Assembly (NCBI GenBank): GCA_028692055.1
Contig: JAQUYA010000020.1
Location: 1-37,303 of the forward strand
Direction of reading: 5' to 3'
DNA: 37,303 bases
Source of the DNA: Lachnospiraceae bacterium
Lineage (GTDB): Bacteria > Bacillota > Clostridia > Lachnospirales > Lachnospiraceae
The notes below the pieces were generated by a model. It saw only the letters and a program-made list of their open reading frames with translations. It ran no database searches and was not told the DNA's origin. This document shows positions 14,986 through 23,630 of this stretch, one piece after another (within the stretch, counting starts at the first letter, position 1; every line of letters starts with the position of its first letter). The position numbers were made by a program, and so were the translations under genes.

Positions 14986-16481
14986 TGATAGGTAAATACT
15001 AATTTTGCAAAGGATATTTCGTCCTCTGCCTCTACTTTTACAATCTCATTTGCTTCTAACCTCATTCCATTCTTGAAGGTTCCATTTGTGGAATTCAAAT
15101 CCTCCAGATAGACGGCCCCCGATTTTTCAATAAAACGTGCATGCATACGGCTAATAGAGCTGTCCTTTAATTCCAAATCTACACAGCTTTCCTTCTTTCC
15201 GATGATAAAAGGGAAATGCGTGAGTGAATAGGTTATCTCTTTTCCACGCGCACCGCCTGTGATTTCACGTCTTTCTTCATAGGAAAAATCACTTATAAGC
15301 ATGGTATCTCCCAAATATGGTCCGCTTTCCAGTCCAAAGGTATCCTTTGAAATCTGCATGCTGCCATAACTATTATCCTCAGCAACCATGCTTTCGTTTA
15401 TATCACTAGTACCTGGCATGATAAAATCATAGATTTTAATTGCTTCTTTTTCTTCCGGTATCTCATCCCAGTCCAAATAGCTGTTGTCGGATTGCGCCTC
15501 CTTTTCTTCTTTGACAGTATCCGGGCCTGTATCTATTATTCTGTCCGTCTGCATGCTTCCATCTGCTGCCTGTTCATCTGCCTCCAGTTTTTTCTTTGCA
15601 CTGGTAATTATTATTTTCAATACGCAGCCTATCAGTATCATGGCGCAAGCTCCCACCGTAATTAGAAACTGGTCATAGCTGAGATTATGCAGCATGTTCG
15701 CACTTCTTCCATAAAGTATTGCGATAATACCTGTCAGCATAATTCCTGCTATTCCGTAATATTTTTTATCTATACCCTTGTCTCCTGTATTAGATACCTC
15801 TTCTTTTACATAGCTATTTGTTATATTTTTATTTTTTATATCTATAGAGTCTGTTTTTTCTACAGACAACTGGATGTCATCCTGCGTAAAATTTGTAATA
15901 AAGCTTGATTTGATTGTTGTTTCAAATTCCGTTTCTGAATCCGTATTTTCTATAGATAAGTTCAATATTTCTTCCAACACAAAATTTTTATTTCTTGTAT
16001 TTCTATATATTTGATAAGCCAGAATTACTGCCTTTTCATCCTTATGATTAACACGTTCCAGAAAATACTCTGCCAGCTTTTGAAATTCCTCTTTTGCATT
16101 TTGCTGATAATCAGGAAAATACGCCACTGCAATTTGATTTGTTTCAATGTTCATATACAGATATTCTGGATTTAAAATCAAATGATTCGTATTTATCAAG
16201 TATTCCTCCGCCGCCTGTAATGTTTTATGTAATTGAAATAAAAATTGTTTTAATTCTTCATATCCAATCTCAGTATTTTCAAATATTCGTCTCATTGGCT
16301 GTTTTGAACTAATCTCATAACAGATTGCAGCTTCCCCATTTTGGTAACGAATACTGACTGGCAAAAAGCAGGGAATTTCATTTTGCATAATCATTTTTAT
16401 TTCATAATTATCCGTTGCGATTCCTTTTTCTTCTATTATCATATAATTATGATTTAAATTTCTTTTATAACTAAATACCAT
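14982..16481 (-). CDS. DUF6382 and FHA domain membrane protein
   Basis: 499 residues. An N-terminal soluble domain (about 1-190, DUF6382-like) is followed by a polar linker, two membrane helices (about 245-290: GIAGIMLTGIIAILYG and VGACAMILIGCVLKIIIT), an acidic linker, and a C-terminal FHA domain (about 420-499). The FHA motifs are FIIGKKESC, SSISRMHARF and DLNSTNGTFKNG, with phosphothreonine-binding residues intact. FHA domains recognise phosphothreonine, so it may link a Ser/Thr kinase to pilus assembly. No kinase gene is in this operon. It is the last Tad gene and overlaps TadE by 11 bp. Confidence 0.92.
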   Translation of the reverse strand: MVFSYKRNLNHNYMIIEEKGIATDNYEIKMIMQNEIPCFLPVSIRYQNGEAAICYEISSKQPMRRIFENTEIGYEELKQFLFQLHKTLQAAEEYLINTNHLILNPEYLYMNIETNQIAVAYFPDYQQNAKEEFQKLAEYFLERVNHKDEKAVILAYQIYRNTRNKNFVLEEILNLSIENTDSETEFETTIKSSFITNFTQDDIQLSVEKTDSIDIKNKNITNSYVKEEVSNTGDKGIDKKYYGIAGIMLTGIIAILYGRSANMLHNLSYDQFLITVGACAMILIGCVLKIIITSAKKKLEADEQAADGSMQTDRIIDTGPDTVKEEKEAQSDNSYLDWDEIPEEKEAIKIYDFIMPGTSDINESMVAEDNSYGSMQISKDTFGLESGPYLGDTMLISDFSYEERREITGGARGKEITYSLTHFPFIIGKKESCVDLELKDSSISRMHARFIEKSGAVYLEDLNSTNGTFKNGMRLEANEIVKVEAEDEISFAKLVFTYH

Positions 16482-16941
16482 CTTTGTTTAACCTTTCCAG
16501 TTTTTTACAGGATCTTATAAAATCCACCTCATCTATCATAAATGACCTTTTTTCTACACTTGTCTGCCACCCATTTTTATATCCCTGTTTTTTTAATAAT
16601 GTTGAGAAAGGAACTTTAACCAAAATGCCTGATTTTATGACAATCTCTTTCTTTTCTACATTTACATTTGAATAAGAGCTTTGAGCGGCAATCAATTTGT
16701 TTTCATACAAATCTTCCGTTTGTTTTGTAATGTATGCATTCCTATCCAATACTTTATCGGTTACGCCTTCTTCATATAAGCAACCCCTTAATGCAGCTAT
16801 ATATGTTTTTTGTGCGATGATACATCGGTTATACAAAAAGAAAGCTACATAAATAAGCATGATTATCACTATAAAGATCAGGGGCATAATAATAGCTGCT
16901 TCTACCGTAAAGCTTCCCTTTTTTGAGTTATTATTTTTCAT
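16471..16941 (-). CDS. TadE-like minor pilin
   Basis: The protein has a basic leader MKNNNSKKG followed by SFTVEAAIIMPLIFIVIIML, a type IVb pseudopilin N terminus with Glu at +5 after the predicted Gly-Ser cleavage point. A periplasmic-side domain of about 115 residues follows with no further helices. I chose ATG 16941, because AAAGG lies 7 nt upstream; ATG 16962 has no ribosome-binding site. The product is 156 residues. TadE-type proteins are processed by the prepilin peptidase and help assemble Flp pili. The FHA gene overlaps its 3' end and the second peptidase gene lies upstream. Confidence 0.85.
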   Translation of the reverse strand: MKNNNSKKGSFTVEAAIIMPLIFIVIIMLIYVAFFLYNRCIIAQKTYIAALRGCLYEEGVTDKVLDRNAYITKQTEDLYENKLIAAQSSYSNVNVEKKEIVIKSGILVKVPFSTLLKKQGYKNGWQTSVEKRSFMIDEVDFIRSCKKLERLNKDGI

Positions 16942-16990
16942 ACACAATCCTTTTGCTTTCATCTTATCTTTTACTCTGATTAATACTTCA

Positions 16991-17434
16991 TCAACCTGCT
17001 ATCAGTTGTACTACATAAGCAATCAAAATTGCAGGTATAAAAGGAAGCTCTGTCTGCTTATTTACCCGACGTATCATTAAGAGAAGTATCGATAAAATAG
17101 ACATGAGAAAAAGTGCTATCATAAATATTCCTATTATTCTTTTAGCTCCAAGTAGTACCCCAAGGATTAAAAGCAGATAGCCATCACCAAATCCTATGTT
17201 TTCCTTCGTTATTTTTCCTATCAGCAGCGCACTTATTCCCGGTAATAATCCCCACAGCATCTCTTTTATCATTTCCATCTCCCTAAAATAGCATCTCCCA
17301 ATAAACAGTACGATTGCTGCGGTTCCAAACAGGAATAGTACTTTATTTGAAATTCTTTTGTATTTTATATCTGTATATCCTGTAATTATCAATATTGATA
17401 TCGTAAGTAATTGAATTATCATGTTAATAACCAT
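16991..17434 (-). CDS. Prepilin peptidase, A24 family (second copy)
   Basis: 147 residues with about five membrane helices. The two aspartates expected of GXGD proteases are present: TGYTDIKYKRISNK near the N terminus and NIGFGDGYLLL in the middle. It should cut prepilin leaders at the membrane's inner face. This is the second A24 gene of the operon and differs from the first (GAGDLK), so it may serve TadE-like proteins rather than Flp. Start at ATG 17434 lies in a 25-bp sequence repeated at murG; ATG 17422 is the alternative. It overlaps the TadE-like gene by 16 bp. Confidence 0.88.
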   Translation of the reverse strand: MVINMIIQLLTISILIITGYTDIKYKRISNKVLFLFGTAAIVLFIGRCYFREMEMIKEMLWGLLPGISALLIGKITKENIGFGDGYLLLILGVLLGAKRIIGIFMIALFLMSILSILLLMIRRVNKQTELPFIPAILIAYVVQLIAG

Positions 17435-18459
17435 GCCTTTCTCTCAGACTGCACTCTTGTACAGGCATAAACAACCACAGCGGCATTCTTCTCACACTGG
17501 CACCTTAAGCACATTGCCCTTGCACCTACTTCTGATAAATATATGGAAATGATTGTTCTTTTTAATCCACTGCATGCTGCAGACTTATGGTAGCGATCCC
17601 CCTGCTCTGTAATATAGATAGCACCCGCATTGTCTGTTTTTTTGCAAATATCACAAAGATAATATTTTCCTCCATTTTCATTACGCAGACTTGAAACCTC
17701 CTCCATGGAAGTCCTTTGTATAGTCAAATCCAAATGCGTACAGGAGCGGCTGGTGTGATATACCGTTCCCGTTTCTGTTATGAATACAATTTGTTCTTTA
17801 CCAGACACCAAATTCTCGCTTTGAGTATTGTCATAACCGGTCCATGCACGCATTCTGCATCGATTTATCAATGGAATCTTTGAAAATCCAATGACGGAGA
17901 TCAAAGGTTTTACTTTATACTCCGCAACCAAATCGATGATATCCTCTTCCATAATCTTTGATTTCTGAAATGAAATACCATTTTTCCCATTCACCATAGG
18001 CGAACTATCCAGATAGGATTTTCCAACCCGCTCTTTTATAGTTTCCTGTAGATAATAATCATCAAATCCGATTGCATCTGCCAAATTTACAATATCTGCA
18101 TGATTGTCCATAATGTTGTCATATGCATATGCATAAACTGCCATTTTCTTACCTGCCTGATGCATTTCCATTTCTACATCACTGTACAATCGTATGATAT
18201 TAAGTATGGATAGAAGATTGATTACCACAAATAGAAAGAGTGGTAAAACAAGTGCAGTTTCAACTGTTATACTTGCTTTTTTATAGGAGATAAATAGGGA
18301 TATCCTTTTATGACTGCAAGTCTTACTGCTAACTTCTTTTAATTCTTTGTGGTGTTTTTGGGTTTGATATGTCTGGAGAATTGCTTCCTTTTCTTTATTT
18401 TTTTTGTATTTTATTTTGTTATTTTTATCTAGTTCTGACTTCATGCGATAAAAGGACAT
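17419..18459 (-). CDS. TadE/TadG-like pseudopilin with duplicated Cys/His modules
   Basis: 346 residues. A long basic leader of about 60 residues precedes KKASITVETALVLPLFLFVV, a pseudopilin helix with Glu at +5 but Ala rather than Gly at -1. The exported part ends in two similar modules: VYHTSRSCTHLDL with YLCDICKK (about 235-275), and RYHKSAACSGLKR with MCLRCQ (about 285-325). Each has the pattern YH-x4-C-x2-L then C-x2-C, like Ada-type zinc sites, and could bind metal. The first ATG (18459) has GGAGG 12 nt upstream and GGG nearer. It overlaps the second peptidase gene and lies 34 bp after the DUF5702 gene. No function for the modules is established here. Confidence 0.82.
   Translation of the reverse strand: MSFYRMKSELDKNNKIKYKKNKEKEAILQTYQTQKHHKELKEVSSKTCSHKRISLFISYKKASITVETALVLPLFLFVVINLLSILNIIRLYSDVEMEMHQAGKKMAVYAYAYDNIMDNHADIVNLADAIGFDDYYLQETIKERVGKSYLDSSPMVNGKNGISFQKSKIMEEDIIDLVAEYKVKPLISVIGFSKIPLINRCRMRAWTGYDNTQSENLVSGKEQIVFITETGTVYHTSRSCTHLDLTIQRTSMEEVSSLRNENGGKYYLCDICKKTDNAGAIYITEQGDRYHKSAACSGLKRTIISIYLSEVGARAMCLRCQCEKNAAVVVYACTRVQSERKAWLLT
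17424..17448 (-). repeat. 25-bp exact repeat, copy 2 (second prepilin peptidase start)
   Basis: This copy is identical to 4688-4712 and in the same position relative to the downstream start codon. Here it also encodes the last residues of the TadE-like protein, in a different frame. Confidence 0.9.
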
Positions 18460-18493
18460 CCCTATTTATCCCCTCCTTCCTCTATTCCTGTCT

Positions 18494-19930
18494 TTATTCG
18501 TAACAATAAGGTCTTTTAATCTGATAGCGATATCCAAATTTACTGCTGTTGTCTATTAGCACAAGAATGTTATCAATACAGTTATCTAATTGAAAACGGG
18601 TATTTCCTTCTGTTTTTCGAATATCCATTTCAATAATATCCATAAAACGTTTAATCTTTGTATCCCTGTTCATAGACAAAAGAAATAAACGTAAGTACCC
18701 TCTATAGGAAAGTCCCTCTGTATTTTCACTCTCCTTGCTTAATTCATCTCTGTAATTTGCCAGATTTTTAAACTGCAGCCGCCAGCTGCTGCTATTTTTA
18801 AGCATAGGAACCTTTCCTCCATTAAGCAGAATTTTTACATCGCCCACACTTTCTGCATATGCCCAGGCAAACATAAGCGATGCCTTTACAACCGGTTGTA
18901 TTTCCGGCATTAATACTGCACCTGCTATAGCTGCTGCCGCTGCATCTGCCTCTGCGGTCTTTGCACCATCCGACCATAAGTAAAGACTGTTGGCTACTTG
19001 TCTGACTAAGACCAGTTTATTCGCCATACTGGACAAATTTTCTTTATCACTACTTTTTCCCACCAATAAATATTCTAACTGGTATTGCAGCAGACTATTT
19101 GATTTTTGCTCTGTATAATCACCGCATTTTTCTAATAAATATTCTCCAAATAGGATTTCCTCTGTTCCATTTCCCTGTAATTCCTTTCCCTCCGGTATAC
19201 CTGCCCCTTCCTTGCAATGTCGGTAAGATACATATTCTCTGCATTGAATTCCCTGTGTAGAAATGCTTCCTATATCATCGATTACGAGTGAAAGAATACC
19301 GCTGCTTTTACTTGCATTTACTTCATTCGCCGGACTGTCCAGATGGACCTTTTTCATTTCACCGTCTTTTTCCTTTTCCAGATTATTTAATTTATTATCT
19401 ACCTCTTTATTTTCAGAGTAAATATCCTGTGATTCCAGTTCCTTTTCTTTTAAGGTTGTTGACTGTGATACAATCTGTTCCACAAAATCAACTCCCACCT
19501 TATCCTTCATATAGTTTATTGCCTGTCTTTTTAGAACTCCTCCGTTTTCATCAGTTGCTATGGATGCTTCTTCTATCGCCACTCCCACTACCTCCAATGC
19601 AAGCAGGTCCTTTGCCCTATTTTCAATAAATCCTTTATTAGGCTGATAATTATAGCTCATATAATCTTTTATATGTTTTTCTGTTTTTGCATAATCGGCA
19701 TAGGATGTTCCATAGCTAGTGTCAATAAAAAATAAGTCATACTGTGCGAGTAGTTCCCTGTTAAATTCCGCAAAAGCAGAATTCATACCCATTTCACTCA
19801 CACATTCTATCTGCATTCGGACAGCACTCATCCTTGCACCTTCAATAAGTGTTAGGATGAGTGAAAGCATAACCCCCAATACAAGGGATAAATATACCGT
19901 TATAATTGCTTTTTTAGATTGAACCGGCAT
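18494..19930 (-). CDS. DUF5702 family pilus-associated protein
   Basis: 478 residues. The N terminus SKKAIITVYLSLVLGVMLSL resembles a pseudopilin helix, then EGARMSAVRMQIECVSEMG, and the long extracytoplasmic part follows (LLAQYDLFFIDTSYG is characteristic of DUF5702). An Ala-rich helical segment (about 325-360) and an RGYLRLFLLSMN segment lie near the end. Tyr replaces Glu at the +5 position, so normal prepilin processing is doubtful. DUF5702 proteins accompany Tad loci in clostridia and may be a TadG-like minor component. AAGGAT lies 8 nt before ATG 19930. It overlaps the Flp gene by 17 bp. Confidence 0.82.
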   Translation of the reverse strand: MPVQSKKAIITVYLSLVLGVMLSLILTLIEGARMSAVRMQIECVSEMGMNSAFAEFNRELLAQYDLFFIDTSYGTSYADYAKTEKHIKDYMSYNYQPNKGFIENRAKDLLALEVVGVAIEEASIATDENGGVLKRQAINYMKDKVGVDFVEQIVSQSTTLKEKELESQDIYSENKEVDNKLNNLEKEKDGEMKKVHLDSPANEVNASKSSGILSLVIDDIGSISTQGIQCREYVSYRHCKEGAGIPEGKELQGNGTEEILFGEYLLEKCGDYTEQKSNSLLQYQLEYLLVGKSSDKENLSSMANKLVLVRQVANSLYLWSDGAKTAEADAAAAAIAGAVLMPEIQPVVKASLMFAWAYAESVGDVKILLNGGKVPMLKNSSSWRLQFKNLANYRDELSKESENTEGLSYRGYLRLFLLSMNRDTKIKRFMDIIEMDIRKTEGNTRFQLDNCIDNILVLIDNSSKFGYRYQIKRPYCYE

Positions 19931-20087
19931 CTTTTGTAATCCTTGAGAAAATTGTATTTACAAGGCTGACTAATTCTTTTTTAAATATGATAACCAGTCC
20001 GATCAATACTACTAAAATTAAAATTGTTTCTACGGTGCCGCTTCCTTCTTCCTCAACCCAAAATCTTTTCACTTCTTTTTTTAACAT
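19914..20087 (-). CDS. Flp-type (type IVb) major pilin
   Basis: A 57-residue prepilin: MLKKEVKRFWVEEEG, then SGTVETILILVVLIGLVIIF with Glu at +5 after the Gly-Ser cleavage point, then a short tail KKELVSLVNTIFSR. It is expected to be cut by a prepilin peptidase and polymerised by the TadA/B/C machine into the pilus fibre. I prefer ATG 20087, which has AAGGAAG and AGGAG upstream, over ATG 20120, which has none. It follows TadC after about 110 bp, the widest gap in the operon, where a separate promoter or processing site might raise its dose; none is clear. Confidence 0.88.
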   Translation of the reverse strand: MLKKEVKRFWVEEEGSGTVETILILVVLIGLVIIFKKELVSLVNTIFSRITKDAGSI

Positions 20088-20198
20088 CTTCCTTCTTAGC
20101 TCCTTTTTTCGTTTTTTCATTATTGTTTTTATTGTAATTATTTTAACTATCTTCTATTTTTCAGTTTACTATTTCTTCTTTGTTCACAATTTATTTTC

Positions 20199-21659
20199 TT
20201 AAATCGAAAATGACAGAAATGCTGGTACAATTACCACTACCATTACGATTCCGAGCATTAGCATCATTGGAAGCAGTAATTTTGTTCCTGCTTCTTCCCC
20301 TGCTCTTTTTGCCATAATTTTTCGTTCCTCAAAAGCTTCCTTTGCTTCTTCCTGCAATATTCTTTGTAAATTTGCGGAACCTTTTTTTAAATTTTGAGAT
20401 AATAATGTGCCCAACTTCAGATAGCATTGCACCCTGCATCTTTTTGCAAAATTATCATAGCTCTTACTTTCTGAAATACCGCTGTCCATTTCATGTGCGG
20501 TAATCAGCATTTCTTCATATGCATATCTTTTCTTTTGCCTGTTATCTGCATAACCTTTTGCGATACGAATCCAGGCACGCCGCATGGACATTCCCGCACC
20601 AATTAATAAAGATAACTTTCCTATGATTTCCGGATAATCCTGTATCATTTCCCGTCTACGTTCTTCTATCTTTTCCTGTATCTCCCTATCCTTTGCAATG
20701 CATAAGACAATGATAATTACTACAAGTAGTGCAAAAAGCAGTGCAGTATGATTTTTCTTTATCTCCTCCCATTTGATTTCCTTTCCTTCAAATGTAGTTG
20801 GAAGTTGAAGAATGCCTGCCGTTTCCAAATCAATATCTCTTTTTGCAATGGTTTCTTTTAGCTTTTCATTCCACAATTGATCCTCTGACTTTTTGGGGGG
20901 ATATACGATGATTTTCACCATAGCCTCCTCTTTCCAGTCAAAATACGTGAGATTGGCAGTTAAGCTAACCGGCTCTCCCTCGGCAGCCACTTCCTTTTCA
21001 CCCAGTATTCCGTCTGGATTGATTACCGTATAATCGCTGCTTTCCCAAACGATTCGAAACGGATACTCCTGTAAATAAGCTGGCAGTATCATATTGTGCT
21101 GAATAGCATCTAAGGATTGATTTTCACCAAGTATCACTTTATACAAAGAATCCCTGCATGCCTGGTACAATTCTGTCAGTTCTTCATCTGTATATTTCCG
21201 TTCATTTACCAGTATCTCTATTTCTTCTTTTCTTGTTGTTTCATCAATTACATTTGCAATTAAAGTTGTATTTAATTCTCCTTTTCCATACGATTTTCGT
21301 TCTATATAATTTCCGTCTATTAATATTTTCGCATTTCCTGCACTTAATACACTGCAAAGAATAACAAAGAGTCCCACAAGGGCAATTAAAAGTCCTAATT
21401 TGATTTTATCTAGTGAATAGCGAAGTTCTACTTCTGCAATTTCCTTCATAGGCTCCAGGCATTGCAGTTCTTCTCTTTGTTTTCGTTTCTTATCAAAATG
21501 ATTGCTCCAGGGAATATTATATTTTGCATGTATACTTTTCCAATTCTGATACAAAAAATATGCCATTTGATACAACCATTTTTCAAACTTTGTTTTTGAC
21601 CATGCCTTCAAATATTGTTTTTCCAGCATCTTCCTTTCTTTAAACTGTTCCTTCGGCAT
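20199..21659 (-). CDS. TadC-like inner-membrane platform protein (T2SS F family)
   Basis: 486 residues. A cytoplasmic N terminus of about 75 residues, a membrane helix (LGLLIALVGLFVILCSVLSAG), then about 200 extracytoplasmic residues with a bacterial Ig-like stretch (FRIVWESSDYTVINPDG, then EPVSLTANLTYFDWKEEA). A second helix (LLFALLVVIIIVLCIA) opens the F-family domain with GKLSLLIGAGMSMRRAWIRIA, and the end has the last helix MMLMLGIVMVVVIVPAFL. ATG 21659 has GGGAG 6 nt upstream; the longer frame starts at TTG 21686. TadC pairs with TadB to couple TadA to pilin polymerisation. The Ig-like insert is unusual. Confidence 0.88.
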   Translation of the reverse strand: MPKEQFKERKMLEKQYLKAWSKTKFEKWLYQMAYFLYQNWKSIHAKYNIPWSNHFDKKRKQREELQCLEPMKEIAEVELRYSLDKIKLGLLIALVGLFVILCSVLSAGNAKILIDGNYIERKSYGKGELNTTLIANVIDETTRKEEIEILVNERKYTDEELTELYQACRDSLYKVILGENQSLDAIQHNMILPAYLQEYPFRIVWESSDYTVINPDGILGEKEVAAEGEPVSLTANLTYFDWKEEAMVKIIVYPPKKSEDQLWNEKLKETIAKRDIDLETAGILQLPTTFEGKEIKWEEIKKNHTALLFALLVVIIIVLCIAKDREIQEKIEERRREMIQDYPEIIGKLSLLIGAGMSMRRAWIRIAKGYADNRQKKRYAYEEMLITAHEMDSGISESKSYDNFAKRCRVQCYLKLGTLLSQNLKKGSANLQRILQEEAKEAFEERKIMAKRAGEEAGTKLLLPMMLMLGIVMVVVIVPAFLSFSI

Positions 21660-21675
21660 TCTTACTCCCTTCTTT

Positions 21676-22437
21676 TTATATTTCAATATCTGTTATTTTT
21701 TTGGCAAGAAAATAAGCTGCCATATATAGACCCAGACAAACGGTCATAATGATAATTCCTAATAGATTGTGATAAAGCGGATTGAAAAATCCCGGAGAAG
21801 TTCCTCGCATATATAGAATAATTAAAATTGGTACTGCATTCATGATTTTTTGTTCATACTTTTTTGCACATAGTAATGTTTCTATCTCTTTTTTTACTTC
21901 TACTTTTTCACAAATAACTGCTACTGTGCTTTGAATAATGCTATACATATCGCCACCACTACGTTTTGCAATCTGAAATATTTCTGCAAAGTCCCGAATA
22001 CTGTCACTTCCGCTTCGTTCTCCAAAATCAAAGAGCAAATTTTCCAGAATGACATTATTATCAAGTCCTTTTGCAATCCGCAATAGTTCTTTACTCATAT
22101 CGCTGTCTATGCCAAACATAAGACAGCTATCCTTATAAGCCTCCCGAAATGCATTTTCAACGGAATATCCGGCTCTTAGATTTACCGATACCGTAAGCAT
22201 CACTTCCTTAAACTGCTCATTTAACCTAAATTTTTGTTTTTTACAAAGCTCTTTTTTCTTTTCCCGCAGGTATAATGGCACGATTCCCTGTAGTAGTATC
22301 GCAGCTATCCAGGATTGGTAAAAAACCGATGCCAGCACTGCTGCTATGCAAATGCCTATACCAGCATACATTACTTTTTCCTGCATGGAAAAATAATATG
22401 CCTGATAATTTTTTATTGTATTCCTGCCGCTTTCCAT
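21676..22437 (-). CDS. TadB-like inner-membrane platform protein (T2SS F family)
   Basis: 253 residues. Two hydrophobic helices near the N terminus (about 25-60), a T2SSF domain (LNEQFKEVMLTVSVNLRAGYSVENAFREAYKD, IAKGLDNN, FAEIFQIAKRSGGDMYSII), then two C-terminal helices (about 195-240). TadB and TadC form the membrane platform that TadA drives. Start ATG 22437 lies inside the TadA 3' end (25-bp overlap) and has only a weak ribosome-binding site, so coupling to TadA translation is likely. Confidence 0.9.
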   Translation of the reverse strand: MESGRNTIKNYQAYYFSMQEKVMYAGIGICIAAVLASVFYQSWIAAILLQGIVPLYLREKKKELCKKQKFRLNEQFKEVMLTVSVNLRAGYSVENAFREAYKDSCLMFGIDSDMSKELLRIAKGLDNNVILENLLFDFGERSGSDSIRDFAEIFQIAKRSGGDMYSIIQSTVAVICEKVEVKKEIETLLCAKKYEQKIMNAVPILIILYMRGTSPGFFNPLYHNLLGIIIMTVCLGLYMAAYFLAKKITDIEI

Positions 22438-23630
22438 TTTTCTAAATGACCCAAAGCTTCCCTTTTTTCCAGCCTTCCCAAGATTATCCCTCCTTTCTCC
22501 TCTGCTTCTTCAAATTCGTACAACGACTTTGTCTGTATTTCACCCTGTTCATAGCCTACGACTTCCAGTATTTCCAATACCTTTCTCGTCCGATCCCGGA
22601 GTCTACCCAGATGTACGATAATATCTATACCGGCTGCTATTTGCCTTTGTATCGCTACAATTGGAAGTTCTATCCCCATCAAAACCATCGTTTCCAAGCG
22701 TGCAAGTAAATCTTTTCCAGAGTTTGCATGTGCGGTAGACAAGGAGCCATCATGGCCTGTATTCAGGCATTGCAGCATGTCAATGGCTTCTCCTCCACGT
22801 ACTTCTCCGACAATGATACGGTCAGGTCGCATGCGTAAAGAGGATTTAATCAAATCCCGAATGGTTATTTCCTTACAGTCCTCTACATTTGCATTTCTTG
22901 TTTCCAGCCGAACCAGATTCTTAATTCCCTGTATTTGTAATTCCGCGCTATCCTCAATACTTATTATTCGTTCACTCTTTGGTATATATTGTGACAAAGC
23001 ATTTAGAAATGTCGTTTTTCCGGAACCTGTTCCACCACTAATGAGAATGTTGTACTTCGCTTCCACTAACTTCTGTAAGAAATCTGCAACCTCCTGACTT
23101 ATGGAACCATAAGAAATCAAATCCTCCATACCAATCGGTTTATCCGGAAATCTTCGAATCGTAAGTATCGGACCATTTAATGCAACAGGGGGTAATACCA
23201 CATTGACACGGGAGCCATTTTCCAGGCGCGCATCTACAATCGGGGTCGCTTCATTTACCACACGGTTGCAGCCCGCGACTATCTGCTGTATGACATCTTC
23301 CAGTTTTTCTCTAGATTCAAAGGTTTCTTCCCATTGAGATAGCTTTCCGTCTTTCTCTACAAAAACACTATCTGTTCCATTAATCATAATTTCCGTAACA
23401 CTGCTGTCGTCGATTAATTCCTGCAGCATATCCAGTTTACGAATGGCATAAAATAATTCCTTGCTTAGCCTTTGCTTGTCCGGTAATGAAATGTAGGTTT
23501 GTTTTCCTTTTTCAATAATCAGTTCATCAATTAATTCCTGTATCTCATTGTCTTCACAGCCTCTGCTTAAATCAATCTTTTCAAGAACAACTTCTTTTAA
23601 TTCCTGTTTTAAATCATGATAATTCTTCAT
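22413..23630 (-). CDS. TadA/CpaF-type pilus assembly ATPase
   Basis: 405 residues. This hexameric secretion ATPase powers pilus extension at the membrane base. The N-terminal domain contains SSVTEIMING, and the core has Walker A GGTGSGKTT (199-207), the Asp box ERIISIEDSAELQI, Walker B RPDRIIVGEVRGGEA, and the His box TGHDGSLSTAHAN. All catalytic motifs are intact, and the length is normal. AGAGGA lies 6 nt before ATG 23630. It overlaps TadZ by 17 bp and TadB by 25 bp. Confidence 0.97.
   Translation of the reverse strand: MKNYHDLKQELKEVVLEKIDLSRGCEDNEIQELIDELIIEKGKQTYISLPDKQRLSKELFYAIRKLDMLQELIDDSSVTEIMINGTDSVFVEKDGKLSQWEETFESREKLEDVIQQIVAGCNRVVNEATPIVDARLENGSRVNVVLPPVALNGPILTIRRFPDKPIGMEDLISYGSISQEVADFLQKLVEAKYNILISGGTGSGKTTFLNALSQYIPKSERIISIEDSAELQIQGIKNLVRLETRNANVEDCKEITIRDLIKSSLRMRPDRIIVGEVRGGEAIDMLQCLNTGHDGSLSTAHANSGKDLLARLETMVLMGIELPIVAIQRQIAAGIDIIVHLGRLRDRTRKVLEILEVVGYEQGEIQTKSLYEFEEAEEKGGIILGRLEKREALGHLEKWKAAGIQ

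Noticed and set aside
20088-20198. Promoter for the Flp pilin in the gap after TadC
   Set aside because: The region is very AT-rich and offers TAAAAT-like boxes, but none has a convincing -35 at normal spacing.
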